A stretch of 64,000 nt of DNA from Oncomelania hupensis (GCA_036898135.1 CM072511.1:73132293-73196292), one strand, 5' to 3'; counted from the stretch's first letter, positions 44,178-56,463 are shown. Notes: generated from the sequence alone by a model not told the origin. Program-made: numbers and translations.

Positions 44178-46222
44178 CTATCCTATCCCGTAACTCAGTC
44201 TTTCGGGCACCACAGATGATCGTTTAACCAGCGTACTCCATCTTTCTCTGTCCTCAGCAAACCTCATGGCTTCGTTCAGTGTCAAACCAGTCCATTCTCG
44301 AATGTTGTCCTCCCACCTCTTTTTCTGTCTCCCTCTTCTACTGCCTCCTTGCACCGTGCCTTGTAGGATGTTTTTTGCAAGACCTGGTGCTCTGGTGACG
44401 TGGCCATACCATCGGAGTTTCCGTGTTTTCACCACTGTGGCATGTCATGATGTTGTCTAATGGCTTGGGTGATGGACTGTCGGACTTCGTTGTTGGTGAT
44501 GTCCTGGGTATAGGAAATGCCCAGAAGTCTTCTGTAGCACCTCATCTCCATTCTTTGTATTCTACATTGTAGATCTGCTGTGAGGGTCCATGTTTCCCAA
44601 GCGTACAAGAAGATAGAGATGACAATGGAGCGCAGCAGCCTTACTTTGGACTGTAGACTGGTGGTCCTGTCTTTCCAAATGGGCTTCAACCTTGTCAGGG
44701 CAGCAGTTGTTTGTGCGATCCTGGAGAGGACTTCCTGTCGGGACCCATTGTCTGATACAATGGCTCCAAGATATTTGAAGCTCTGCACTGTATTGAGGGA
44801 TTGGCCTTGGACTTTGATATCCATGTTGATTCCATTCGTGTTGTTATTCATCAATTTGGTCTTCTCTGCACTTATTTCCATTCCATAGGCTCTGGAGGTG
44901 GTGCCAAACCTTTGTACCATCTGTTCAAGTTCTTGTTCCCTCCAGCCAATCCATCAATGTCATCTGCAAAACGAAGGTTGGAGATTGCTCTACCCCCTAA
45001 GCTGACTGTGCCTTCATAATCTGCAAGAGCATCTGAGCCTATGCTGACTGTGCCGTCGTGATCTGCAAGGGCATCTGACATAATGCGTTCTAGGAAAATG
45101 TTAAAGAGTGTTGGAGACAGCAGGCATCCTTGACGCACATCGATTGTTGTTCTGAACCAGTTTCCGATGGCGCTGTTGTGGAGGACTGCACTGGTAGCCT
45201 TGTCATACAGGCTTTTGATGATTTCAATAATTTTAGGGCTGATGTGGTACACTCTCATGGTTGCCCACAGAGCTGCATGCCAGACTCGGTCAAAGGCTTT
45301 CTTGAAGTCTACAATCACATGATATAGATGTTATTGGTGCTGTATGTATTTCTCGCAGATTATTCTGAGGTTGAAAATCTGTTCAGAGGTACTTTGCCCT
45401 GCCCTAAATCCTGCTTGGTCTTCAGCTATGATTTGTTCAGCTGTGTATTTCAACCTGTTGAGTATTATTTTTGAGGAGGACCTTGCTGGGATTTCTGATG
45501 AGGCTGATAGATGCAGTAGTGTTTACACTCATGAAGGTTACCCTTTTTGGTAAGAGTGATGACAAGCGACTGGGTCTATGGTGTAGGCCACTCCTAACTC
45601 TGCCAGATCTTGTTACAGATAATGGTGAGGGTGTCAGTCTTCGCTTCCCCTCCGCCTTGCAGCATATCCGCGGGTATGTTGTCCACTCCCGCTGACTTCC
45701 CCTTCTTTAGTGATTGCACTGCTGCCTCAACTTCTTCTCGGAGAATTGGTAGGGTTTCTTTCTCTTCTCTGTTCTTGGGACATGCTAGAACTGATTGGTC
45801 TCCGTTTGGTTTGTGGTTGTAAACGTCAGAGCAGTACTCAGACCATCTATACAAGACTTCTTGTTCTTCTGTAAGGCATATGCCAGACTTGCTTTGGATC
45901 GTGGAGATCTTGGACTGTAACACTTGTCAGCCGCTTTACGGTCTTCTTGCTGTTGTTCTTGGTCAGACTGTTCTCCATTTCCTGGCATTGCTTTTCTATC
46001 AAGTTCTCCTTTGTTATGCGAATGCCTTTTTGAATGTCATTGTTAATTTTTCGTAAGGCATCACCTCCCTTCCTTTTTCATCTCTCTTCGTTTATCACAC
46101 AGATCCAAAAGTTCAAATGTAATCCACAGTTTCTTCTTGGGGCGGGGCTATCCAAGGATCTCAATGGCGGCATCTGTCACAGCTGAGTTTAAGGTGGTGG
46201 TCATGGTTTTGACATCTACTTC
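44178..46222 (-). pseudogene. RTE reverse transcriptase half (copy H)
   Basis: Frames give VDFKKAFDRVWHAALW, DVRQGCLLSPTLFNIFLER, LRFADDIDGLAG (active site intact), SFKYLGAIVSD, RWYGHVTRAPGLA and KKRWEDNIREW. A 15-residue segment (DALADHDGTVSIGS, then DALADYEGTVSLGG) is tandemly duplicated in frame just before the active site. Several frameshifts. Upstream (45925-46222) is linker sequence in poor frame. Confidence 0.9.
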
Positions 46223-47937
46223 CTATCCTATTCTTATCCTATCCTGTCCAGTAACCCTGAGGTCGTAGGGGCACCACAGATGATCGTTTAACCAGCATAC
46301 TCCATCTTTTTCTGTCCTCAGCAGCCCTGATGGCTTCGCTCAGTGTCAGACCAGTCCATTCTCGAATGTTGTCCTCCCACCTCTTTTTTGGTCTCCCTCT
46401 TATTCTATCTCCTTGCACTGTGCCTTGCAGATTAGTCTTTGCAAGGCCTGATGATCTGGTGACGTGGCCATACCATTGGAGTTTCCGTTTCTTCACCACT
46501 GTGAGCAGGTCCTCGTGTTATCCAATGGCTTGTGTGATGGTCTGTCGGAGGTCATCGTTGGTGATGTATTGGGTATAGGAAATGCCCAGAAGTCTTCTGT
46601 AGCACCTCATCTCCATGCTTTGTATTCTTCGTTGGAGATCTGCTGTGAGGGTCCATGCTTCGCAAGCATATAGGAAGATGGAGATGACAAGGGAGCGCAG
46701 CAGTCTTACTTTGGAATGTAGACTGATGGTCCTGTCTTTCCAAATGGGCTTCAACCCTGTCAGGGCAGCGGTTGTTTGTGCGATCCTGGAGAGGACTTCC
46801 TGTCGGGACCCATTGTCTGATACAATGGCTCCTAAATATTTGAAGCTATGCACTGTGTTGAGGGATTGGCCTTGGACTTTGATGTCCGTGTTGATGCCAT
46901 TGGTGCTGTTGGTCATCATTTTGGTCTTCTCTGCACTTATTTCCATTCCATAAGCTCTGGAGGTGGTGTCAAGCCTCTGTACCAGCTGTTCAAGTTCTTG
47001 TTCACCTCCAGCCAATCCATCAATGTCATCTGCAAAACGAAGATTGGAGATTGCTCTACCCCCTAAGCTGACTTTACCTTCATGATCTGCAAGAGCATCT
47101 GACATGATGCGCTCTAGGAAGATGTTGAAGAGTGTTGGAGAGAGTAGGCATCCTTGACGCACACCGATTGTTGTTCTGAAACAGTTCCCGATGGCGCTGT
47201 TGTGGAGGACTGCACTGGTAGCCTTGTCATACAGGCTTTTGATGACTTCAATAATTTTAGGTTGATGTTGTACACTTTCATTGTTGCCCATAGTGCTGCA
47301 TGCCAGACTCGGTCAAACGCCTTCTTGAAGTCTATAAACACATGATATAGATGTTGTTGGTGCTGTAGGTATTTCTCACAGATTATTCTGAGGTTGAAAA
47401 TCTGTTCAGTGGTACTTCGCCCTGCCCTGAATCTTGCTTGTTCTTCAGCTATGATTTGTTCAGCTTGGGGTTTCAACCTGTTGAGTATTATTTTCAGGAG
47501 GACCTTGCTGGGATGGCTGATGAGACTGATGGTGCGGTAATTTTCACAATCCTGAAGGTTACCTTTTTTGGGAAGAATGATGACAAGCGACTGGGTCCAT
47601 GGTATAGGCCTTTCCCCACTCTGCCAGATCTTGTTACAGATAATGGTGAGGGCATCAATCATCGCTTCTCCTCCTGCTTGTAGCAGTTACGCGAGTATGT
47701 GGTCCACTACCTCTGACTTCCCTTTCTTTAGCGATTGCACTGCTGCCTCAACTTCTTCCCGGAGAATTGGGAGGATTTCTTCTTCTTCTCTGTTCTCGGG
47801 ACATGCTAGAACTGATGGGTCTCCATTTGGTGTATGGTTGTAAAGGTCAGAGCAGTACTCTGTCCATCTGTCCAAGACTTCTTGTTCTTCTTTAAGGCAT
47901 ATGCCAGACTTGCTTTGGATCGTGGAGACTTTGGGCT
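46223..47937 (-). mobile_element. RTE-type LINE copy I nested inside copy H
   Basis: A perfect 12-bp target duplication GACATCTACTTC lies at 46211-46222 and 47938-47949, within the endonuclease-RT linker of copy H. The 3' tail is CCTAT-type at 46223-46248. 5' truncated at the start of the RT half. This is a clear case of a family inserting into itself. Confidence 0.95.
46239..47900 (-). pseudogene. RTE reverse transcriptase half (copy I)
   Basis: Two long frames (47662-47114 and 47291-46518) plus the C terminus (46499-46239). Seen: WTQSLVIILPKKGNLQDCENY, FIDFKKAFDRVWHA, VRQGCLLSPTLFNIF, LRFADDIDGLAGGEQELEQL, SFKYLGAIVSDNGS, QWYGHVTRSSGLA and KKRWEDNIREW. One base is missing near 47260 and a stop lies near 46519, so two or three lesions separate it from an intact frame. 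Confidence 0.9.
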
Positions 47938-47942
47938 GACAT

Positions 47943-49115
47943 CTACTTCACAGCTCCCAAAATGAGCAGTGGTGCAAATTGTCCTCCAATTGTGGCTTGG
48001 AATGCTTCAGCCATCTCCGGGTCTTGAAGTTTGTCCAGGTTGAACTTCAGTCTGGTGTATTTTGCATAGTTGACTCTCTTCAAGTGGAGTCGGAAGGGCA
48101 TCATCACGATATCGTGGTCACTTCCGACCTCTGCGCCTGGACAAGTGCGTGTCCTGCCAATGTTGATGCTTGATCTTAAACGTTTCTTGACCATGATGTA
48201 GTCAATCTGGTTGTGATGCTCCCCGCTTGGACTGTGCCAAGTCCATCGTCTGGATTTTTTAGAGTCCAAGCTGTTTGCCAGTATCAGATGCAGATATATA
48301 TTGTTGTATGTTGTATGTGGCAAACTCCAAGAGTCTCAGACCCCTGTCATTTGTTTCATTGTTGCAGTGGGGTCCACAGGTGTCTCCCCAGTTGTGGTGC
48401 GCATCTTGGCCAACCTTGGCATTCCAGTCGCCTTGCAGTATGACTATGTCCTTCTTCGGCACTTCGTCAAGGACAGCCTGTAGATTTTCATAGAAATCCT
48501 CCACTTCGCTGCCGTCATAGTCTGAATATGGGGCATAGACCTGGATGAGTCTACTGGAGACTCATGACAGTTGATAGAATGTCTTTGTGGACCAAGAATC
48601 CAACGCTGTGTTCGTGCCTGTCATCTCTCCCGCTGAAATAAAGCTTGTGGACTTTGTTAGTCGTTGTTTCACCTAGGCCTTTCCAGCGCAGTTCTCTGAT
48701 AACTAAGATGTTCCATCGATAATGATCCAGATCATGTGCAAGTTTTTCTAATTTTCCTTCCGCAGTTAAGGTCCTGACATTCCAGGTTTCTATGACGATG
48801 TTGTCTCTCATGCGGATCTTGTTAAGTTGTCCATCAGTAGCACACTTATCACCTCCGTCCTGGTGGCCAACGGAAGGCGCGGTCCTTGGTGACCCGGGCG
48901 ACGACCGATCCGATATGGAGTGAGGGGTTCTTTTCATCATTCAGTGTTTTTGGCAAGAAAGACCTGGCAGGGTCAAATCCTCTCCAGGCTGTTGGCCACA
49001 GACGAAATCCACGAATACTGTGTGGCTCGCCTTGGCCCCGAGCACGTGGTCGTTGATCCTGGCCGGTGACTTCTGTGTAGAAGACTTTCGCCCAGTGATG
49101 GCGTGCTGACATCAC
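47943..49115 (-). pseudogene. RTE leader and endonuclease half (copy H)
   Basis: Leader MMSARHHWAKVFYTEVTGQ (49115), then a deletion of roughly 25-30 bp relative to copy G that shifts the frame. The endonuclease has TWNVRTLTAEGKLEKLAHDL, RELRWKGLGETTT, VILQGDWNAKVGQ, RRWTWHSPSGEHHNQIDYI and EVGSDHDIVMM. The frame is broken near 48540 (deletion in the VMGCRPVSSRL segment) and near 48300. Confidence 0.88.
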
Positions 49116-49194
49116 CCCTGTTAGTCGCTTCTTACGACACGCCGGGAAACGTTGGGTCTATTCTAATCAGTGCCCGAACCCAAAGGATATAACT

Positions 49195-50054
49195 GTTGAT
49201 ATATAAACTTATATTACTATCTTAAAACCGAAGTCTCATTTTATAATCTTCTAATTCTTCTTTCACAATATTGCAATGTAATGGTACAATTTTACACTCA
49301 ATTCTCACAATCTCAACACTCAAGTCTCATTGGAAATATCTCTAGTCATATTTAAGAAATTTTCGACATCCCGGTCTTCTCACTGTTTGTGTGTGTATGC
49401 GCGCGTACGTGTGCGTGTGTGTGTGTTTGTGTGTGTTTGTTTGTTTGTGTTTTCACATGTTTCTTTAATTCAGTTAGAGATAGCGAAGACATGTGGATTA
49501 TTTGTTAAGCGTTCTTAAAAACAGTCAAATCTTCTTTCAAAACTTTTAATGTAACCAGTCTTGTGCGGTTGAATGTTGCCTCAGTTGTTATTCCTGTCAA
49601 CATTGGTAAATGTGTGTGCATGTGTGTGTGTGTGCGTGCCTGCATGCATAAGTCTCCTCTCTCTCTCTCACTCTCTCTCTTCTTTCTCTCCCCTTTCAGA
49701 TTTACGTTTCGCTTGAATAATTTTAAACTGTACAGGAAAAATCTGTAATGACTTTTTTTCCCTCAACAAAAGAGAACAACTCGAAGATTCCTTGGTTTTA
49801 TGGATTTCTTTTGCGGGAAAAAAATAACCCACCAACAACAAGAGCTTTTTCTTTTATACATTAAGTGCCTCTTCATCTCCTTGCATCTTTTATAACGTTA
49901 AAAATACCTTCTCCATAAAAAGCGCACTTATATTTTATCGCCCATCCCCTTTGTCTGAATGCTGTCTCTGTTTCGGTCTGTTGGTTGGTCTGTATGTCTA
50001 TCGAGTTTTCCCTCTCCCCCACCCCCTCTCTCTAGCTCTTTCCACTTTCTCTCT
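49195..50054. other. Degenerate TCTCA-type repeats and GT/CT microsatellites
   Basis: 49195-49360 continues the CTCATTTxxxAATCTC-style sequence. (GT)n at 49387-49447 and 49607-49634, (CT)n at 49656-49692. The remainder is unannotated. Confidence 0.5.
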
Positions 50055-50103
<49 letters not shown>

Positions 50104-50105
50104 AG

Positions 50106-50170
<65 letters not shown>
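50055..50170. repeat. (CT)n microsatellite
   Basis: CT array with one GAGCTCTT interruption near 50103. Confidence 0.97.
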
Positions 50171-50173
<3 letters not shown>

Positions 50174-50249
50174 CTCTCTGAATCGCTTTCTCTGTGTTCT
50201 TTGTCTCTGTATTTGTCTTTCTTTGTATCTCTTTCTCCATTTATTTACT

Positions 50250-50410
50250 TAATCATTTTTATATAGCGCTTTTCCAGCTCAAGAACCGCGCATGGCGCTT
50301 GCCGATAAAAGATCTACCTCAAACCACCCGAGTCGCCTACTTGCAGCCTTTTGGCGCATAGTTTGACGCCTAGACGACAATCCTGGGCGGCTGGGGGTGG
50401 GGAGCATTTA
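50250..50410 (-). mobile_element. SINE 3' part (family 5) with L2-like tail
   Basis: The minus strand reads ATGCGCCAAAAGGCTGCAAG and then GAGCTGGAAAAGCGCTATATAA. The plus-strand copy at 55.68-56.02 kb has the same two landmarks in the same order. The tRNA-like head is absent here. Confidence 0.75.
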
Positions 50411-51520
50411 ACCAATTCTCTTCTGTGATTGAAGTCACAATATCAAAACTAGAACCGCAGACAATTATTAATATGATGGTTAATATCTCAGCGGATTATG
50501 ACCTGTCAACTTTTATAACGGAATGAATGGCGAATTTCTGAGACCGGTTCCTAAAAACGAATTGCTGTTGGGATTAAAATGTCACGGCGCACGCGCGGTG
50601 CATTGGATAAATAACGCCAGTGAAATTGCTTGTCCATGGAACTTCCGCTTTCTGGCCGTCTCAAAGAAAGAAAAAAAATAAGAAGGAAGTGCAAGATATA
50701 AAATAGGCGAAGGAAGGGGCAGACGGAAGAGGTGGAAACAGAAGTAAGAAGACGAATACAGGGTAGAAGGAGCAAGAGAAGAAATAAAAAAAAAGAAGAA
50801 GACGATGATAATGATGAGGAGGAAGAGGAGGGCGATAAATATTATAATTAGGGTGAAAAGGAAGAGTACCAGATTCTGTAGCAGGTGCTGATGATAACGA
50901 TGAGGAGGAGGAGGAGGAGGAGGAGGATAAAGAAGTAGGATGGTGGTTAAGAGGTCGCTTTGGTCAAATGTGAAAATATATACCATGCACTGCCTTAGTT
51001 CGTATGTTACATGTTTTCTCTTAGAAAATAATTAAATTACGATTTATTTTCATTTGAGGATATGCCTGCGGTCTTCAAACGCAAGGGATATTTCAACGGA
51101 AGTTAAATTTTTTATTGTTTGAAGTGGAATTTTATTTATTTATTGCCAAACAAAACTGATATGATTAACCCTTTAAATGATACACTGCGAATCCGAGGCT
51201 TTTTCACAGGGATTTATTTATTTAGGATCTAGATAGCTAGCGTCATCGTGCACATGAGCTTTTCTAAACTGTGAAGAGATCAAATTTCGAAAGATCAAGA
51301 AAGGCGAAATATTCACTTGAGGACAAGGCACGTTATCAAAATTATTGCAGCTACAACTCGTTTTGGTTTAATTAGGATTGGTGGGGTCCGCTCGCTCTTG
51401 TTCTTTCTTGCGCTGGAATATGTCTCATGTAGATCCGCTGAGAAAGTCACAGGGATTTCACGTATCCCCGTATCCCCACTTCCTCCCACCCCCTCTCTCT
51501 CTCTTTCTTCATGTGTTTAA
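50411..51520. other. Unannotated, purine-rich in part
   Basis: 50645-50935 is strongly A/G rich on the plus strand, with GAGGAG near 50905-50925. No gene recognised. Confidence 0.45.
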
Positions 51521-51946
51521 TTAAGTAAGTGTGTGTGTGTGTGTGTGCTTGTGCGTGTATGTATGTTTGTCTGCTTGCTTACCTGCCTAACTGTACCTGT
51601 GTGTGCGGTCGCATGAAGTCGCTGTACATGTAGGCTACATGGTTGTGCAGCATATCTAAAGCTATTTTAACCGCATCAAAGGAAGAATAAGCACCAAGAG
51701 GCAATTTTACATCCAGTCTTGGCGAAATCTCTTAATCCAGATATAACCACGCAGTTGATCGGACAACGTTCAGGAGCTTTCAGGAGAGAAAATCACCAGA
51801 GATTTTATGTCAGGTCGAGCGATCGTATTCGTGGATTTTCTGGCCTTATTTTATCTTTTTTGTTGTTGTTGTTGTTGCCTCATTAGACACTATCTCCTTG
51901 GATAGGCGTCATTGAACATGTTTGAATTTTGGCGCAATAAAAAGTT
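51521..51946. other. GT tract and possible TE 3' end
   Basis: (GT)n near 51531-51548. From about 51880 a phrase with CCTTGGATAGGCGTCATTG and GGCGCAATAAAAAGTTG leads into an AAT array, looking like the 3' end of a plus-strand SINE or LINE. Confidence 0.4.
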
Positions 51947-52105
<159 letters not shown>

Positions 52106-52507
52106 TTTTATTACGCGCAATACCAAAACATTAGGTTTGCTCAAAGCGCAATATTCATTCATTCTCACGCAATTTATTTATTTTATTTCTATATTTTTAT
52201 GTATTTTAAAAACTTTATTATCACCAAGTACAGCAGCCCCAAGTGAAGCGCTTTACCCAAGGTACATGCTGGGTTTGTTCTTGTCACCGGCACTCACCCG
52301 TCTAGAACATGAGCGTCAGGATCTTTAAAGTGCGTTATGATAGAATGCATGCGACACAGACTAGACCTAGGTTTATACTCTCATCCGAAGGAGTAGGAAA
52401 CGGGAGTAAAGTGTCTTTCCCAAAGACACAACACAATGCCGGGCTCGAATTCGGGACCTTCAGATCCGCAAGACAACGCTCTAACCACTCGGCCACCGCG
52501 CCTCCCT
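52106..52507 (-). mobile_element. tRNA-headed SINE (family 5), with head
   Basis: The minus strand starts GGCGCGGTGGCCGAGTGGTT (A box, 52503-52484) and has CCGAATTCGAGCCC (B box, about 52454-52441). The body has GGGAAAGACACTTTACTCCC, CTTTAAAGATCCTGACGCTC and GGGTGAGTGCCGGTGACAAG. The body matches 55.68-55.86 kb. The 3' part differs from the other copies and runs into an ATT array, so it may be a subfamily with another tail. Confidence 0.83.
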
Positions 52508-52702
52508 AAGTACAATAACATACATTTCAACAAATCTATAATATAATCATTAAAAATAAATAAGCATGCTCATATATACATACATACACACAATCACAAA
52601 AATAATAAACGGAACAAGTTTATCACAAACATGTCACTATAAAGAGACAAATTGTACAATAACACTAAAAAAATTATTAATCGTTCAGCACCACACAACT
52701 AC

Positions 52703-52910
52703 AACTACCCACACAAATCTACACACATATACACTACATACACTTAATTAATACACTTACCCACACAAATCTACACACATATACACTACATACACTTAAT
52801 TAATACACTTACCCACACAAATCTACACACATATACACTACATACACTTAATTAATACACTTACCCACACAAATCTACACACATATACACTACATACACT
52901 TAATTAAACA
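52703..52910. repeat. 52-bp tandem repeat, four units
   Basis: Four almost identical 52-bp units containing CACACAAATCTACACAC, ACACTACATACAC and TTAATTAA. The period is exact (the same phrase starts at 52711, 52763 and so on). Confidence 0.93.
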
Positions 52911-53398
52911 CTTTCTCACATATGCCCATCACATTCACACACACACGCACACTTACTCACTCACCCACAGTAGCAAAATAAAATCACACAACAACCTATC
53001 CTCCCCAACCAAGTTCCATCCTGCCAGAGACCGAATCGCAAGATTAGGACACATACTTTGTGAAGAGAAAGGTTTTAACTATTTTGTTATACGAGTCTAA
53101 TGTTTATTAGAGTTTGATCGCTACGGTTTGCATTGATTGAATTAAAATAAGACCTGTGAAGGCAGCATTTTTTGTTTGTAAAAAAAAAAAAAAAATGTTA
53201 AGCACCTTCCTCCGCCTCCGGGCGACCCCATTGTATTGATTCCATTTTGGTGCAAGCATTCTGAACTGCAGGCTAGGTCAATGAAATATGATGCCAGAGG
53301 GGAGAAACAGAAGGATCACTTTGGCCCGATGTTTTTATTATGAAGTTACGTCCCCGATAACTGTACTCACAACAGTTACTGTCAGGGTTCCAAAACAG
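52911..53398. other. Unannotated spacer
   Basis: CA-rich at the left, a poly(A) run near 53182, nothing else recognised. Confidence 0.45.
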
Positions 53399-54094
53399 GC
53401 AGAAGGCAATAGGCAGTATATTATAGGCAGTAGGCAGTGTATTATAGACTGTAGGCAATAGGCAGTATATTATAGGCAGTAGGCAATAGGTAGTATATTA
53501 TAGGCAGTAGGCAGTATATTACAGGCAATAGGCAGTATATTATAGGCAGAAAGCAATAGGCAATATATTAGGCTTATATGCAGGAGGCAGTATATTATAG
53601 GCAGTTGTCAATAGGCAGTTATATTATAGGCAGTAGGCAGTATATTATAGGCAGTAGGCAGTATATTATAGGCAGTAGGCAATAGACAGTATACTGTAGG
53701 CAGTAGGCAGTATATTGTAGGCTGTATATTATAGGCAGTAGACAATAGGCAGTATATTATAGGCAGTAGACAATAGTCAGTATATTATAGGCAGTAAGCA
53801 ATAGGCAGTATATTATATGCAGCAGGCAATATATTATAGGCAGCAGGCAATAGGTAGTATGCAGTATATTATAGGCAGTAGGCAATAGGCAGTATATTAT
53901 ATGCAGCAAGCAGTATATTATAGGCAGTAGGCAATAGGCAGTATATTATAGGCAGTAGGCAGTATATTATAGGCAGTAAGCAATAGGCAGTATATTATAG
54001 ACAGTAGGAAATAGGCAGTATATTATAGGCAGGAGGCAATAGGCATATTATAGGGAGTAATCAATAGGTAGTATATTATAGGCAGTAGGCAGTT
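53399..54094. repeat. AGGCAGTATATTAT minisatellite, about 700 bp
   Basis: Built from two modules: a 14-bp module GGCAGTATATTATA and 7-bp modules GGCAGTA, GGCAATA (variants GACAATA, GCAGGAG). They occur in irregular order such as 14-7-7 or 14-7, with scattered point changes. Confidence 0.93.
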
Positions 54095-54854
54095 TCATAA
54101 GTCACGCATTTTAACCTTTTTATCTTCTAACAATTATATTGATTACATTTTTTAACATCAAATGCATCATATTTGTTATGCATACTTGTGGACCGTCTGC
54201 TAATGGTGTTAACGTCCTACCAATTTGTATCATTACCAACTGTGTGGGCTCATGTTGGAAGCTTGTTGTCACACACGGTCATTAACACACGGGGCCAGTT
54301 AATTTAAGAGACCACGCATACAATCAAAAACACCACGGCAAAGTGATACATGGGGATTCATTAAGTCTCCGATTCCAATAGTGTCAATTAATAGTGTCAT
54401 TTACCAGACTCACGATGAGCGTCAGAGATCTGTAAAGCTTTCAGCTTGATATTAGAAAGGCTTATCCCACAGCACTCTCTGATACTCAGTGGGTGACTAG
54501 AGTTCTGATGCAATGTTACTGTCATTGTATGCTAAGAATTAAAGACTGCTGGGGACTTATGCCGACAGGGTAGTTCAGTCGAATGCCTCAGTAGACTATT
54601 CTCTAATTAATCACAATAGCTGTCAATGGCCACAGCCTGAAGTTTTCCTGCGTGAATTCTTAATAACGTGTACGTTACAAATGAAGTAAGGGATAGAGCA
54701 GTTGTCACTTCCCAACTGTACGATGACCGTACTATGGCGCACTATCTCACATTGAGTATTAAGAAACTACTGAGGCTTAGGTTTAAGTCGGATGCAGTTT
54801 CCGACACTGACAGTATATACTATTCGGTTTTAATGATAGTGAATACTATAAAGG
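54095..54854. other. Unannotated spacer
   Basis: A small open frame at 54668-54898 reads into a SINE remnant and has no domain. Nothing else recognised. Confidence 0.45.
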
Positions 54855-54950
54855 TAGGTAAAGGTAAAGGTAGTCCCATAGCCTTGTGGCCAGCGTAATG
54901 AGGGTGATGCCCATCTCTCTCTCGCTGCTTTACCTTCTCCACCCTGAATC
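54855..54950 (-). mobile_element. tRNA/5S SINE (family 4), 3' fragment
   Basis: The minus-strand complement matches 33826-33947: GCAGCGAGAGAGAGATGGG, TCACCCTCATTACGCTGGCC, CACAAGGCTATGGGAC and a TTTACC tail. About 40 bp of the reference copy is missing between the GGCC and CACAAGG parts. The head is absent. Confidence 0.82.
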
Positions 54951-55053
54951 AATGTACACACGCGTTTCTCTTAGGAGTTCAAAGCGCAGCATCCTTTAGA
55001 CTCTCCCAACATAATTAATTATATGCTCACCTGTTGCGCATATTGTACTTTTT

Positions 55054-55055
<2 letters not shown>

Positions 55056-55095
<40 letters not shown>
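55056..55095. repeat. (CA)n microsatellite
   Basis: Perfect CA array of about 38 bp. Confidence 0.96.
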
Positions 55096-55676
55096 ACACT
55101 CGGAGTCTCACACATACATATACATCATACACACACGTGGTGTAAAGGCAGAGAGATCGCTATTCGATTTCTTTAAAAGGTCTCGTGCGTAATTTCAAAT
55201 TTACTGATGGTCAAGCAGTATTCGCTTTTGTTGTTGTTTTTGGGATTGATTTACGATAAACACGACTTCTCAAGGCTGTTTACAATGTTTGTAAGACAGA
55301 GAAATACAAACAGGCAAGAAGTTCATGGATGCACAAGTATGTGAATTAGGAGTAGGTCCTACAAGCCACAAGCTTTGTCTTGCTTAGTCCTAGGCTCATT
55401 AATTCCTGGATAATGCAGTTATATGACTTACGGCTGATTCGATTCGTCATGCTATAACACCACGGATATTAGTGTTATAAATAGGACTCCGATTCTTCGT
55501 TCGTTCATTCATTCAAACAAAAGGTCGACACTGGTTCCCTCAATCAAAGCAATGGTCGTCGCTGGTAATGTTTGTTTTCTGTAGTTTGAACTGTATGTTA
55601 TCATTAGCATTCTCAATCTCAATGTTTGCAAACCGATTTTCTCAGTTGTTTTAGAACAAATACAAAAACTTGCCGG
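55096..55676. other. Unannotated spacer
   Basis: No recognisable gene or repeat. Confidence 0.45.
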
Positions 55677-56022
55677 GGGATTTGTGTTGTGTCCTTGGGA
55701 AAGACACTTTACTCCCGTTTTCTACTCCTTCGGATGAGAGTATAAACCGAGATGTGTCGCATACATTCCATCATAACGGACTTTAAAGATCCTGACGCTC
55801 ATATCCTGGACGGGTGAGTGCCGGTGACAAGAACACACCCAGCATGCACCTACGTCCTTCTCCCCCGTACCTGGCTGCCCAGGATTGTGCTCAGTTGTCT
55901 GGAGCGTTATTACAATGCGCCAAAAAGCTGCAAGTTGGCGCGTCAGGCGGCTTGAGTTAGATCCTGTATCGGCCAGCGCCTTGAGCAGCTCTTGAGCTGG
56001 AAAAGAGCTATATAAGAACGAT
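55677..56022 (+). mobile_element. SINE (family 5), headless copy with L2-like tail
   Basis: The body starts TTGTGTTGTGTCCTTGGG and GAAAGACACTTTACTCCCG and continues through AAAGATCCTGACGCTCAT, GTGAGTGCCGGTGACAAG and GCGCCAAAAAGCTGCAAG to GAGCTGGAAAAGAGCTATAT. It is followed by an AAT array. The tRNA-like head seen at 52.5 kb is missing. Confidence 0.82.
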
Positions 56023-56024
56023 AA

Positions 56025-56100
<76 letters not shown>

Positions 56101-56102
56101 TC
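56023..56102. repeat. (AAT)n microsatellite at SINE tail
   Basis: AAT array directly continuous with the SINE 3' end. Confidence 0.96.
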
Positions 56103-56382
56103 CTTCGATAGTAGTTGTATAGCAGCAGCACCAGCAGCAGTAGTAATAGTAGTAGTAAAAAGCAGTACTGTAATAGTACGAGGAGGAGAAGGGGTTATCA
56201 ATCATAAATCGTCTACCTAAACTGATTCAAACGCGAAATACTTCACCGATGTCTATACTTTAACGTGGCCTTTATGAAGTTTATCTTACACACATTGTAA
56301 CAAACTTTCACCTGTTGCAAAACAACGTAATTGTGATCTTGATTTCTATCCTCAACCAACTCATTCACGTCCTCCAGCCGCA

Positions 56383-56414
56383 CAGAGAGAGAGACAGAGA
56401 GTGAGAGAGAGAGT

Positions 56415-56450
<36 letters not shown>

Positions 56451-56463
56451 GACAGAGAGAGAG
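56383..56463. repeat. (GA)n microsatellite
   Basis: Interrupted GA array with CAGA and GTGA variants. Confidence 0.93.

Larger units (their letters stand above)
44175..49186 (-). mobile_element. RTE-type LINE copy H, near full length, interrupted by copy I
   Basis: Flanked by an 8-bp duplication ATATAACT (44167-44174 and 49187-49194). The 3' tail (CCTAT) at 44175-44190 and the family 5' leader at about 49110-49186 are both present. RTE copy I is inserted at 46223-47937, splitting it into 44175-46222 and 47950-49186 (about 3.3 kb in total). Confidence 0.93.

Noticed and set aside
53399..54094. Regularly spaced repeats resembling a CRISPR array
   Set aside because: Units are 7 and 14 bp with no unique spacers, and the DNA is eukaryotic. 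It is a minisatellite.
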